Shown here one piece after another: positions 1-7,606 of a stretch of 64,000 nt of DNA (position 1 is its first letter; each line of letters opens with the position of its first letter). The stretch is from Arthrobacter sp. Leaf137 (GTDB lineage Bacteria > Actinomycetota > Actinomycetes > Actinomycetales > Micrococcaceae), in the NCBI RefSeq assembly GCF_001423525.1, contig NZ_LMOI01000024.1, positions 248,001-312,000 of the forward strand, written 5' to 3'. A program made the translations under genes and the position numbers. The notes under the pieces are model-generated. The model worked only from the letters and a program-made list of their open reading frames with translations, made no database searches and was not told the DNA's origin.

Positions 1-45
1 GTTGGTGACTGGATCCCGGTAAGCCAGCCACTGGCCCCGGCAGGG

Positions 46-1548
46 TCAGTTGCTGGCGGAAACACTCTCCAGCTGAAGGGACTTGGCAGTTGCCCGCTCG
101 AGCTCGGCGGCGAGCTCGGGATTCTCATCCAGCTTCACCCCGTAACCGGGCATCATGTCCTTCAGCTTGCCCTGCCAGCCCTTGAAGTTCTTGGGGAACG
201 TCTTCTGCAGCAGTTCGATCATGATGGGAACAGCGGTGGAGGCTCCGGGTGAGGCTCCCAGCAGCGCGCCGATGGAACCGTCGCGGCCGGCAATCACTTC
301 AGTACCGAACTGGAGGATGCCGCCCTTTTGCGGATCCTTCTTGATGATCTGTACACGCTGGCCGGCCGTGATCAGTTCCCAGTCGCCGTCCTTGGCTTCG
401 GGGTAGTACTCCCGGAGCGCTTCAACCTTGTCACCGTGGCGCTTGGCCACTTCCTTGACCAGGTAGGCGGTGAGGTCCATGTTGTCCTTGGCTACCGCCA
501 GCATCGGAATGATGTTGCCGGGCCGGATGGACAACGGCAGGTCGAGGTAGGAACCGTTCTTGAGGAAGTTGGTGGAGAACCCGGCGTACGGGCCAAACAG
601 GAGGGACCGCTTGCCGTTGACGTAACGGGTGTCCAGATGCGGGACGGACATGGGCGGGGCGCCCACCGACGCCTGGCCGTAGACCTTGGCGCTGTGCTGG
701 GCGGCGATGGTCTCGTCCGTGCAGCGGAAGAACTGGCCGGAGACGGGGAACCCGCCGTAGCCCTTGCTCTCCGGGATGCCGGAGGCCTGGAGCAGGTGCA
801 GGGCACCGCCGCCGGCGCCGACGAAGACAAACTTGGCGTGGATCCTGCCGTGCTCGCCGGACCTGGGGTGCTTCAGCGTCAGGTCCCAGCCGCCGTCGGA
901 CGCCTTGCTGATCCCGGTGACGTCGTGCCCGTAATTGATTTCGACGCCGTTGTTCCCGAGGTAGGTGGTCAGCTCGCGGGTGAGTGCACCGAAGTCGACG
1001 TCGGTGCCCTCGGCGGCGCGGGTGGCGGCGATCTTCTGCTGGGCGTTGCGGCCCTTGACGATCAGCGGCGCCCACTTGGCAATCTGGCCGTGGTCCTCCG
1101 AGTACTCCATGCTCCGGAACAGCGTGTGCGGCTTGAGGGCCTCGTAGCGGGTCTTCAGGAACCGGGCGTGGTCGTCGCCGATCACGAAGCTCATGTGCGG
1201 CACGGTGTTGATGAAGCCTTTGGGGGATCCGATCAGGTTCCCGTCCACCAGGTGGGACCAGAACTGGCGGGAGAGCTGGAACTGCTCATTGATCAGCAGT
1301 GCCTTGGCCGGGCTGACCGAACCGTCTTTGGCTGCGGGGGAGTAGTTGAGCTCACAGAGGGCCGCGTGGCCGGTTCCGGCGTTGTTCCAGGGGTCTGAGC
1401 TTTCGAGGCCGGGCTGGTCCAGCCGCTCGAACAGGGAGATGGTCCAGTCCGGTTCCAGCTGCTTGAGGAATGCCCCCAGCGTTGCGCTCATGATGCCGCC
1501 GCCAATCAGGACGACGTCGGCATGTTGGGTCTTGGAAATGAAGGTCAC
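46..1548 (-). CDS. mqo: Malate:quinone oxidoreductase
   Basis: This 500-residue protein matches the Mqo family in length and sequence. Mqo is a peripheral membrane FAD enzyme that oxidises malate to oxaloacetate and passes the electrons to the quinone pool, as an alternative to NAD-dependent malate dehydrogenase. The N-terminus carries an FAD dinucleotide-binding motif (VLIGGGIMSATLG, about residues 13-25), followed by the family-typical SSDPWNNAGTGHAALCELNY segment. The C-terminal region has GALLGASPGAST, which suits the second FAD contact. Translation starts at a GTG preceded by a GGAGA ribosome site about 7 nt upstream. It stands alone, upstream of the divided intergenic region before the substrate-binding protein. 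Family assignment is confident; regulation is not visible. Confidence 0.96.
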   Translation of the reverse strand: MTFISKTQHADVVLIGGGIMSATLGAFLKQLEPDWTISLFERLDQPGLESSDPWNNAGTGHAALCELNYSPAAKDGSVSPAKALLINEQFQLSRQFWSHLVDGNLIGSPKGFINTVPHMSFVIGDDHARFLKTRYEALKPHTLFRSMEYSEDHGQIAKWAPLIVKGRNAQQKIAATRAAEGTDVDFGALTRELTTYLGNNGVEINYGHDVTGISKASDGGWDLTLKHPRSGEHGRIHAKFVFVGAGGGALHLLQASGIPESKGYGGFPVSGQFFRCTDETIAAQHSAKVYGQASVGAPPMSVPHLDTRYVNGKRSLLFGPYAGFSTNFLKNGSYLDLPLSIRPGNIIPMLAVAKDNMDLTAYLVKEVAKRHGDKVEALREYYPEAKDGDWELITAGQRVQIIKKDPQKGGILQFGTEVIAGRDGSIGALLGASPGASTAVPIMIELLQKTFPKNFKGWQGKLKDMMPGYGVKLDENPELAAELERATAKSLQLESVSASN

Positions 1549-1627
1549 GATCAGTCTCCGATTGCAGCGGCTCTGGCTGTCACAGAATATCCCCGCCCTG
1601 CCGACATACTGAAATTGGCCCGGCCCG

Positions 1628-3298
1628 TCAAGGCTTTAATTGCACCTTCGTGAAAACTTCATTTAAGACCGGTGACGCAGGGTAGCTGACAACCCGGTCG
1701 GACAAAGCCAGCGCGGAGATGGGGAAAGCGATGGGGACTGCCGGGACGGTGGCAGCAATCTGGGCGTTGATGGTGTGATAGAGCTCATCACGGTCCTCAC
1801 CCTCGGGCAGCCCCCGCGCACGGTTGATCTTGGAGAACACCTGCGGATCCTGGTAGCCGAACTCGCCGTTCTTCTCGCCGAACAGCGGCCCCACGAAGTT
1901 GTCTGCGTCCGAGTAGGAACCGTTCCAGCCCAAGAGGTGCAGGGCATGGTCGCCGGGTGACTGGACTTTCTGCAGGTAGCCGTCGGCCCAGTCCACGGGA
2001 ACCGGCCGCACATTGATGCCGACGGCGGTGAGCTGCCGGCTGATCTCGGCGTACACCTTCTCGGGAGTAGGCAGGTAGGGGCGGGTGACGTTGAGCGGGT
2101 AGTAGAACTTCAGTTCCTCGCCGGCATAGCCCCCGTCCTTCAGGTATTCCTTTGCCTTCGCCGGATCGTGGCCAAGCTCGGGTGCGTCCTTGTTGAAGCC
2201 GCTGATCTTCGGCGGGACGAACTGGGTTGCCTTGGTGGTGTTGTCGATGAAGAACCTGCGGATCAGGGTCTCCTTGTCGATGGCCATCTCGATGGCCTGC
2301 CGGACCTTCTGGTTCTGCAGGACCGGGATGTCCTGGTTGATTCCCACATACATGACCGAGAACGGGTCGCGCTGGACGATCTGCTTGCCGCGCTTCACCA
2401 GCTGGTCAAAGTTGCCCACGGTGACGGCGTCGTAACCGTCGATCCGGCCGTCGAGCAATGCCTGCAGCCGTGTTTGCGGGTGGTCGTAGGCCAGGAAATT
2501 GATGGTGGCAATCTGGCCCCGGTCACCCCAATAGGCCTTGTTGGTCAGCAGGGTGACGCTTTGGTCATCCCAGGAGCCAAAGCTGAAGGGCCCGGTACCC
2601 ACTGGCGCGGTGGCAAAATCGGAAACGGGCCGCCCGGCGCGGTTCTGGTCCAGGACATCGGCTTTCCCCGCCGCCAGGGCTGCCGGGGAGGCAATGGCAA
2701 AGGCAGGCAGGGTCAGCGCCTGGAGAAAGGCCGTGAACCTTTGCGTGAGGTCGATCCGGACGGTGCCCTGGTCCACCGCCGTGCAGCTCTTGAAGATGGA
2801 CAGCGCCGCTTCGTCGGAGTGCGCCTTGAAGACGCCCTTGAACGAGCTGCCGGGGGCCTGCCGCCGCAGCTCTGCGGGGAAGGCGAACCAGCGGTTGAAG
2901 TTCGTGCAGACGGCGTCGGCGTTGAAGGGGGTGCCGTCCTGGAAGGTGACACCGTCGCGCAGCTTAAAGGTGTAGCTGCGGCCCTCGTTGGACTCGGACC
3001 ATTCGGTGGCGAGCAGGGGAGTGGGCTTGCCGGTGGTCTGGTCGACTCCCACCAGGCCTTCGAGGACCTGCCGGGTGATGCGCTGTGATTCGACGTCGCT
3101 GGAGAGCGCGGGGTCCAGGCCGAGCGGCTGGGCTGCCGTACCGAAGTTGAACGTCGCCGCCGGTTCGGCAGCGGCCGCGGAGCTGGGGGAATCCGACGAC
3201 GGCGAGGGGGACGGTGCGTTGGTGCACGAGGTCACACCCCAGGCCAGGAGCGCGGCGCCGGCAGTGAGGACCGTTCGCCGCGATGTACTTCTGGTCAC
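1628..3298 (-). CDS. ABC transporter substrate-binding lipoprotein (peptide/SBP_bac_5 type)
   Basis: This 556-residue protein belongs to the family-5 extracellular solute-binding proteins, which deliver oligopeptides or similar ligands to an ABC importer. It begins with a Tat-like twin arginine (TSRRTVLTAG) and a lipobox ending VTSC at about residue 25. A Ser/Pro-rich linker follows, then the mature domain with typical SBP_bac_5 phrases such as TEWSESNEGRSYTFKLRDGV and DGTPFNADAV. It should therefore be anchored to the outer face of the membrane. No permease or ATPase genes flank it, so it is an orphan component here and its ligand cannot be predicted. The start is GTG with AGGGG about 10 nt upstream. 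The gene lies 79 nt upstream of mqo on the same strand. Confidence 0.9.
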   Translation of the reverse strand: MTRSTSRRTVLTAGAALLAWGVTSCTNAPSPSPSSDSPSSAAAAEPAATFNFGTAAQPLGLDPALSSDVESQRITRQVLEGLVGVDQTTGKPTPLLATEWSESNEGRSYTFKLRDGVTFQDGTPFNADAVCTNFNRWFAFPAELRRQAPGSSFKGVFKAHSDEAALSIFKSCTAVDQGTVRIDLTQRFTAFLQALTLPAFAIASPAALAAGKADVLDQNRAGRPVSDFATAPVGTGPFSFGSWDDQSVTLLTNKAYWGDRGQIATINFLAYDHPQTRLQALLDGRIDGYDAVTVGNFDQLVKRGKQIVQRDPFSVMYVGINQDIPVLQNQKVRQAIEMAIDKETLIRRFFIDNTTKATQFVPPKISGFNKDAPELGHDPAKAKEYLKDGGYAGEELKFYYPLNVTRPYLPTPEKVYAEISRQLTAVGINVRPVPVDWADGYLQKVQSPGDHALHLLGWNGSYSDADNFVGPLFGEKNGEFGYQDPQVFSKINRARGLPEGEDRDELYHTINAQIAATVPAVPIAFPISALALSDRVVSYPASPVLNEVFTKVQLKP

Positions 3299-3417
3299 CC
3301 GTTTATCACCCCTGGATCGTGGATCTCCGCCGCCTGCGGACCGGGTCCAGTCTAGCCGCCGCCACCGGGCCGGCGCGGGCGGTGACCGCCGCCGGGCGGG
3401 TACAGGTCCAACGCGCT

Positions 3418-3450
3418 GAAGCCGGGCCCGCTCACAGCGGGCCCAGCTTC
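3418..3450 (-). terminator. Hairpin downstream of the fasciclin gene
   Basis: A strong GC-rich hairpin sits about 30 nt past the stop codon of the fasciclin gene. Arms of 15 nt pair around a 3-nt loop, with one mismatch. No uridine run follows on the minus strand, so termination is inferred from position and stability only. Confidence 0.5.
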
Positions 3451-3479
3451 AACGTTTTGGGCCGGAAATCCGGCATTGC

Positions 3480-4169
3480 CTACTTGGGCATCAGCACCGA
3501 ATCGACCAGGTAAACGGTGGCGTTCTTGGTCTTGACGCCGCCGCAGATCACGTTGGCATCGTCAACCTTGAGGTTGTCGCCGCTGCCCGTTACGGTCACG
3601 GAGCCGCCCTGGACAGTTGCGTGCGTGCCGGCGATCATGTCGGGCGTGATCTGGCCGGGAACCACGTGGTAGGTCAGGATCTTGCTCAACAGGGCGTCGT
3701 CGGTCTTCAGTGTCTCGATGGTGGCGGGGTCGATCTTGGCGAAGGCGTCGTCAACCGGGGCGAAGACCGTGAATTCACCGCCGTTGAGCGTGTCAACCAG
3801 ATCCACCTTCGGGTTCAGCTTTCCCGAAACCGCAGCGGTGAGGGTGGTCAGGATCGGGTTGTTCGAAGCCGCGACGGCGACGGGGTCAAGGGCCATGCCC
3901 TGGACCGATCCGGCGCCGGTGGGTACCTTCTCGGCGTAGCCGGCGCAGCCCGGGCCCACCAGGTTTGCCGCCGGGTCCATGGCGCCGGCGGAGGCGCTGG
4001 CAGTGGAGCTTGCGGACGGCGACGCGGCCATGCTGGAGGCCGACGGCTCCGCCGAGGGGGCGGACGAGGATCCGGAGGTGCTTCCGGAGCCGCCACACGC
4101 GGTCAGGCTAAGCAGCGCGGCTGCTGCAACGCCTGCGACCGTGAAAGTTGTGCGCTTGATTGTCTGCAT
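3480..4169 (-). CDS. Fasciclin (FAS1) domain lipoprotein
   Basis: This 229-residue secreted lipoprotein has a signal peptide with lipobox LTAC at about residues 22-25. A Ser/Ala/Pro-rich linker runs to about residue 65, and one FAS1 domain fills the C-terminal half. Domain hallmarks are FTVFAPVDDAFAKI, LLSKILTYHVVPGQ and the ending VYLVDSVLMP. It resembles the actinobacterial MPT70/MPT83-like fasciclin lipoproteins, which are cell-surface proteins of poorly defined role, possibly adhesive. It has a very good ribosome site (AAGGAG about 7 nt before ATG). The gene appears monocistronic, with a hairpin after its stop. The domain call is firm, and the physiological role is unknown. Confidence 0.93.
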   Translation of the reverse strand: MQTIKRTTFTVAGVAAAALLSLTACGGSGSTSGSSSAPSAEPSASSMAASPSASSTASASAGAMDPAANLVGPGCAGYAEKVPTGAGSVQGMALDPVAVAASNNPILTTLTAAVSGKLNPKVDLVDTLNGGEFTVFAPVDDAFAKIDPATIETLKTDDALLSKILTYHVVPGQITPDMIAGTHATVQGGSVTVTGSGDNLKVDDANVICGGVKTKNATVYLVDSVLMPK

Positions 4170-4342
4170 TGCGTTCTCCTTGTTTGTTGTGGGCCGGCCG
4201 CCGACTGGATGTCTGCGGAAGTGGTGCTGATCCGGCTGGTGGGCACCTGCACTGTGGCTGGCGTCTCACAGTGCATTCGGGCGGCAGGTCCATCCGGATG
4301 GGCGGTTCGGGAAAGTTTTTCAGGGGTCCACCTGCTGAAACA

Positions 4343-4372
4343 CAAAAATCCCCCGGCCGAAGCCAGGGGATT
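4343..4372 (-). terminator. Intrinsic terminator of tRNA-Leu
   Basis: Read on the minus strand, arms AATCCCCTGGC and GCCGGGGGATT flank a TTCG loop and are followed by TTT. The hairpin lies about 15 nt past the mature tRNA-Leu 3' end, which fits a tRNA transcript terminator. Confidence 0.8.
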
Positions 4373-4387
4373 CCCGTATTTACTGAG

Positions 4388-4469
4388 TGCGCAAGGGGGG
4401 ACTTGAACCCCCACGCCCGAAGGCACAGGAACCTAAATCCTGCGTGTCTGCCAATTTCACCACTCGCGC
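4388..4469 (-). tRNA. tRNA-Leu (anticodon UAG)
   Basis: This is an 82-nt class II tRNA. The acceptor stem GCGCGAG pairs with CUUGCGC, including one G-U pair, and the discriminator is A. The anticodon loop UUUAGGU presents UAG, and a long variable arm (TGCCTTCGGGCGT) is typical of tRNA-Leu. The T-arm is GGGGG-TTCAAGT-CCCCC. CCA is not encoded. Confidence 0.96.
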
Positions 4470-4523
4470 CCGGCACCGCTGCGCTGCGTCAAAAAATGCC
4501 CACGACGGCGGATGCCAGCTTCC

Positions 4524-4529
4524 ATTGTA
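4524..4529 (-). promoter_or_regulatory. Possible -10 element for tRNA-Leu
   Basis: TACAAT on the minus strand lies about 55 nt upstream of the mature 5' end of tRNA-Leu. No recognisable -35 hexamer sits at the right spacing, so this is tentative. Confidence 0.3.
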
Positions 4530-4562
4530 GCGGTGCGCATGTGCACCGCCCGGTGCCACCCG

Positions 4563-5036
4563 TCAGGCGTCGAGCTTCAGGTCCCGCCGCAGCTTGGCAA
4601 CGTGGCCGGTGGCCCGGACGTTGTACTGCGCCAGTGCTACCTTGCCGTCGGGGTCCACCACGATGGTGGAGCGGATGAGCCCCTGGTAGGTCTTGCCGTA
4701 GTTCTTCTTTTCACCCCACGCGCCGTAGGCCTCCGCCACGGCGTGGTCCTCATCCGAAAGCAGGGGGAAGGTCAGTTCTTCCGCCGCAGCGAATTTAGCG
4801 AGCTTCTCCACCGGGTCCGGGGAGATTCCCACTACGTCGTATCCGGCGGACTGGAGGGACGCCAGGCTGTCCCGGAAATCGCAGGCTTCCTTGGTGCAGC
4901 CCGGCGTGGCAGCTGCCGGATAGAAGTACACCACTGTGTTCCGGCCCGAGCCGGGGGAGAGGGAAACATCGTTGCCCGTTGCATCCTTGAGCGTGAATCC
5001 GGGCGCGTCGTCGCCGGTAACGAGTCTTTCAGCCAT
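4563..5036 (-). CDS. bcp: Thioredoxin-dependent peroxiredoxin (Bcp/PrxQ)
   Basis: This 157-residue cytoplasmic peroxiredoxin reduces hydrogen and organic peroxides using thioredoxin. The catalytic segment YPAAATPGCTKEACDFRD contains the peroxidatic Cys (about residue 47) and a resolving Cys five residues later, the atypical 2-Cys arrangement of Bcp. Later segments (GISPDPVEKLAKF, LTFPLLSDEDH) also fit the family. The ATG start chosen here has AAGGAG 8 nt upstream. A longer open frame extends upstream but has no ribosome site and would overlap the divergent promoter. It is divergent from a MarR-type regulator, so peroxide- or redox-linked control by that neighbour is possible but only inferred. 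Confidence 0.94.
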   Translation of the reverse strand: MAERLVTGDDAPGFTLKDATGNDVSLSPGSGRNTVVYFYPAAATPGCTKEACDFRDSLASLQSAGYDVVGISPDPVEKLAKFAAAEELTFPLLSDEDHAVAEAYGAWGEKKNYGKTYQGLIRSTIVVDPDGKVALAQYNVRATGHVAKLRRDLKLDA

Positions 5037-5110
5037 TGTTTTTCTCCTTGTTGCGGGCGGGACACAACAGCCTAATAAGCAGCGGAAGCCAGCGCTAATC
5101 AGCATTTGGC

Positions 5111-5116
5111 TATACT
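5111..5116 (+). promoter_or_regulatory. -10 element for the MarR gene, leaderless-type
   Basis: TATACT ends 7 nt before the ATG. Transcription would begin at or next to the start codon, and no ribosome site is visible, so a leaderless mRNA is likely. Confidence 0.5.
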
Positions 5117-5123
5117 TGCTGCT

Positions 5124-5591
5124 ATGCCTGATATGGATCACTGGCCCACGGGGCGCCTATTGTCCACTGCCGCACGCCTCGTCGAACACTCGTGGAACGA
5201 AAAACTCGGCGCCATCGGCCTGACCCACGCCGGCGTTATCGCCATTGAGGTCCTTGCCGCGCAGGGGCCCATGACCCAGGCGCAACTGGCCCAATACGTG
5301 CGTGTCCAGGCCCAAACCATGGGTAAAACCCTCAGCCGGCTTGAGACGCACGGCCACATTGCCCGCGTCCGCAGTACGTCGGACCGCCGCAGCCACGTGG
5401 TCTCCCTCACCGAGAGGGGCAAGGAAGCGGTGGCCGAGGCTGTTGAAATGGAGCGTTCGGTGCTGGCGTCCTCGTCCATCGACCCCGAACTCCTGAGGCA
5501 GGAGCTCAAATCCGTGGTCCGGGAACTGGCCAGCCAGTTCGCCACCACCCCGGGCAACGCCGCCGCCCTGGTGGATAACCCTTCCAGCTGA
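5124..5591 (+). CDS. MarR-family transcriptional regulator
   Basis: This 155-residue protein is a dimeric winged-helix repressor of the MarR family. The winged helix spans about residues 35-105: helices around MTQAQLAQYVRVQAQTMGKT, the wing sequence RVRSTSDRRSHVVSLTERG with its conserved DxR, and flanking dimerisation helices. The ligand and operator are unknown. It is transcribed divergently from the Bcp peroxiredoxin across 87 nt, which makes autoregulation plus control of bcp plausible. The ATG was preferred over an upstream TTG because a TATACT -10 element sits 7 nt before it, suggesting a leaderless transcript. A strong terminator follows. Confidence 0.9.
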   Translation: MPDMDHWPTGRLLSTAARLVEHSWNEKLGAIGLTHAGVIAIEVLAAQGPMTQAQLAQYVRVQAQTMGKTLSRLETHGHIARVRSTSDRRSHVVSLTERGKEAVAEAVEMERSVLASSSIDPELLRQELKSVVRELASQFATTPGNAAALVDNPSS

Positions 5592-5624
5592 ACGCGCCAC
5601 CCCAAACGCACTCTTTCCACAGAC

Positions 5625-5656
5625 AACGTGGCCCGGACTCCCGGGCCACGTTTTTT
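5625..5656 (+). terminator. Intrinsic terminator after the MarR gene
   Basis: A perfect 12-bp stem (AACGTGGCCCGG and its complement) with a 4-nt loop is followed by a T run, about 34 nt past the MarR stop codon. Confidence 0.92.
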
Positions 5657-5796
5657 GTGCTCCCAGAATGCCTCTTTTGCGGGAGAAGTCCGCGTTCGTC
5701 CTTGCGTGCCGGGGAGGCGTGATGGGCCAAAGAATGCAGAATAAAACAAAACAGCCCCTGGCTTGCGTTTCCGCGAGCCAGAGGCTGTTTTCCCAG

Positions 5797-5872
5797 TGGT
5801 GCACCCCCCGGGACTTGAACCCGGAACCCATTGATTAAGAGTCAATTGCTCTGCCAATTGAGCTAGAGGTGC
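5797..5872 (-). tRNA. tRNA-Lys (anticodon CUU)
   Basis: This is a 73-nt tRNA plus an encoded CCA (5797-5799). Acceptor GCACCUC pairs with GGGGUGC, discriminator A. The anticodon loop CUCUUAA presents CUU. D-arm and T-arm (CCGGG-TTCAAGT-CCCGG) are complete. Confidence 0.96.
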
Positions 5873-5933
5873 ATCTTGTTTGTTTCAATCTCCCGGGCTT
5901 TTTCTTTCCCGTTGATCTCCGCAACGACATGAA

Positions 5934-5962
5934 ACTCTACACGAACTTTTGGTGCATGTGAA
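5934..5962 (-). promoter_or_regulatory. Promoter of tRNA-Lys
   Basis: On the minus strand TTCACA (5957-5962) and TAGAGT (5934-5939) are separated by exactly 17 nt. They lie about 62 nt upstream of the mature tRNA-Lys 5' end. The match to housekeeping sigma consensus is good. Confidence 0.65.
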
Positions 5963-6176
5963 ATCGGCCCGTCCGGCAGTTCCATGTGGAGGGTCTTCGG
6001 GTGCAGGAGCCGCGGAAACTCAAGGATTTTGGGCTCCTGCTGTTGGCGGCAAGGGTGTGGAAAGTGACCCGCGGAAGGCGCTCCGGCCGCCCGGCCCCGC
6101 TGTGAGTTGGGACACAGGGGGCTCGGGTGGGATCTGCGGGGGTTTGCTGACACCTGGCGCCTCTGCCGGCTCCGCC
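5963..6176. other. Intergenic, no gene recognised
   Basis: Together with the tRNA-Lys promoter this makes a gap of about 300 nt between tRNA-Lys and the sunset-domain gene. Open frames here show no Arthrobacter-like codon usage and no ribosome site. No strong hairpin was seen. Confidence 0.5.
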
Positions 6177-7361
6177 TCAGAGGCGCCTGCGGCGGGGAGC
6201 CCGGAAGCCGGCGGCTTCGGCGTGGGCGGCGGATTCAAACCAGACGTCGGCACGTGTCCCGTCGTAGTCCGGGTGGCCCTCTTCGTAATAGACCATTGAG
6301 CCGGCATCGCCCTTGACCGTGTACTCCCCGGGGCCGCTGCCGTCCGCACCGGCCCCTGCGGATCCTGCTCCGTACGGTTCCTCTGCCGCAAGGTGCCCCT
6401 GTGGTTCCGGGGCTCCCTGCGGCAGAGCGGACGGCGGTGCCTGCAAGTGGTCTGCACCGTTCTCGGCCAGGGCAGATGACTGGGCGCGGTCCGTGGTCTC
6501 CGCGGCAGCGAAGTCAGCAGCGGCGTCGGCGGCGGTGCTGCCCGTACCGCTGTCCGGTGAGCCCGGCGCAGTCGCTGCGCCCGTACCGACGGGGACGTCG
6601 GCGCCGGGGGAGTAGCTTCTGTCCGCTCCGGTCCGGGCGGCAGCCGACGGGCCGGCGTCGTCCTCTTCCACCGCCGCTGTCTCAGCGCCGGGAAGGGTCG
6701 GTGCGTGGGACTCTGTGTATTCCGCGTGGTGAACCGGCTGGGCGGCCTGCACCGAGGCCTGTTCCGCCGTGGGTACGGCGTGGCGTGCTGACTCCGGGGT
6801 ACCCGAACCGCCGGCCTCGGACCACTGCGTCTCCCATTCCGCCTGGTCCTGGCGGGTCCGCTCGTCCCGGGGGTTTTCCGGGTGGGCCTCAGCCATCGAA
6901 GCCGATTCCGCGTCGGTGGCTTCCAGGGGCGACGCCCCAGCGCCATCCGCTACCGCTTCCGTATCGGATGGGCTGGAGTTGTCCCGGCCGGCCCCTGCGT
7001 GGTCAGCAGTTGCCATGTGACCGCCGTCTGACTGGGTCGTAGCTCCTGCGGACGCCACTGCGGAGTCGGCAGGCTCGTCGGCGGCTGTGGGCGCCGCGGG
7101 CTCGGCGGGACGCCCGAAGCCGGCAGCGGAGGCAAGCCCGGCTGTTCCCGCTGCTTCGGCCGATGCCGCGGCGCTGCCGCCGGAAAGGGCCCCATCCGCC
7201 CGACGGTCTGCCGGGGAACCCGGGGGCCGTGTCGCGGCGGGCCGGGTGTTCCCGGCAGGGCCAGCGGCACCGGCGTCCTTGTTGCGGTTGTTGCGGCTGA
7301 CCAGCCACCACACCACGCCGATGACAATGACTGCTACCACGATCCACATGACGACATCCAT
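6177..7361 (-). CDS. Membrane-anchored low-complexity protein with sunset-like C-terminal domain
   Basis: This 394-residue protein starts with a single transmembrane helix (VVMWIVVAVIVIGVVWWLVS, about residues 3-22) and a basic stop-transfer sequence. About 320 residues of Ala/Ser/Glu/Thr/Gly-rich, probably disordered sequence follow. The last 40 residues form a compact motif (YTVKGDAGSMVYYEEGHPDY, DVWFESAAHAEAAGF) resembling the small sunset domain found at C-termini of actinobacterial surface or membrane proteins. The start is an ATG with AAGGGA 7 nt upstream; an upstream GTG-initiated frame lacks a ribosome site. Topology and charge suggest the long tail is cytoplasmic, but this is uncertain. 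The function is unknown. It is divergent from ilvD. Confidence 0.75.
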   Translation of the reverse strand: MDVVMWIVVAVIVIGVVWWLVSRNNRNKDAGAAGPAGNTRPAATRPPGSPADRRADGALSGGSAAASAEAAGTAGLASAAGFGRPAEPAAPTAADEPADSAVASAGATTQSDGGHMATADHAGAGRDNSSPSDTEAVADGAGASPLEATDAESASMAEAHPENPRDERTRQDQAEWETQWSEAGGSGTPESARHAVPTAEQASVQAAQPVHHAEYTESHAPTLPGAETAAVEEDDAGPSAAARTGADRSYSPGADVPVGTGAATAPGSPDSGTGSTAADAAADFAAAETTDRAQSSALAENGADHLQAPPSALPQGAPEPQGHLAAEEPYGAGSAGAGADGSGPGEYTVKGDAGSMVYYEEGHPDYDGTRADVWFESAAHAEAAGFRAPRRRRL

Positions 7362-7593
7362 GGCAATCCCTTCACTTTGGCTTACAACGCGTTCTGCCCC
7401 GACGCTACGTCGGGTCACCATGGCTGTCTAGGTTTGCCGGCAATGGCGCGCGGGGGAATCCCTTGGCTGGCCAGGGCCGGGGCGCGGGCTTATGGAGTTG
7501 CCACGCTGCGTCGTGGGAGGCCGCCGGCGGGAGGCAGGTCCAGCGATCCGGTTTTAACCGCCCCCTTCAGTCCGTTTGGCACTACGGGGGTCA

Positions 7594-7599
7594 TAGACT
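7594..7599 (+). promoter_or_regulatory. -10 element for ilvD, leaderless-type
   Basis: TAGACT ends 7 nt before the ilvD ATG. There is no Shine-Dalgarno sequence in between, which suggests a leaderless ilvD transcript. Confidence 0.45.
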
Positions 7600-7606
7600 T
7601 TCCCTC

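Noticed and set aside
328..1398. Long plus-strand ORF antisense to mqo
   Set aside because: It is a high-GC shadow frame. mqo on the minus strand has the family match, start and ribosome site.
4531..4551. Short GCGGTGC/GCACCGC hairpin after bcp as its terminator
   Set aside because: The stem is only 7 bp, no T run follows on the minus strand, and a -10-like element for tRNA-Leu lies directly after it.
5863..5985. Small minus-strand ORF of about 40 codons ending inside tRNA-Lys
   Set aside because: Its third codon positions are far less GC-rich than real genes here, it has no ribosome site, and it covers the tRNA-Lys promoter and the 5' part of the tRNA.
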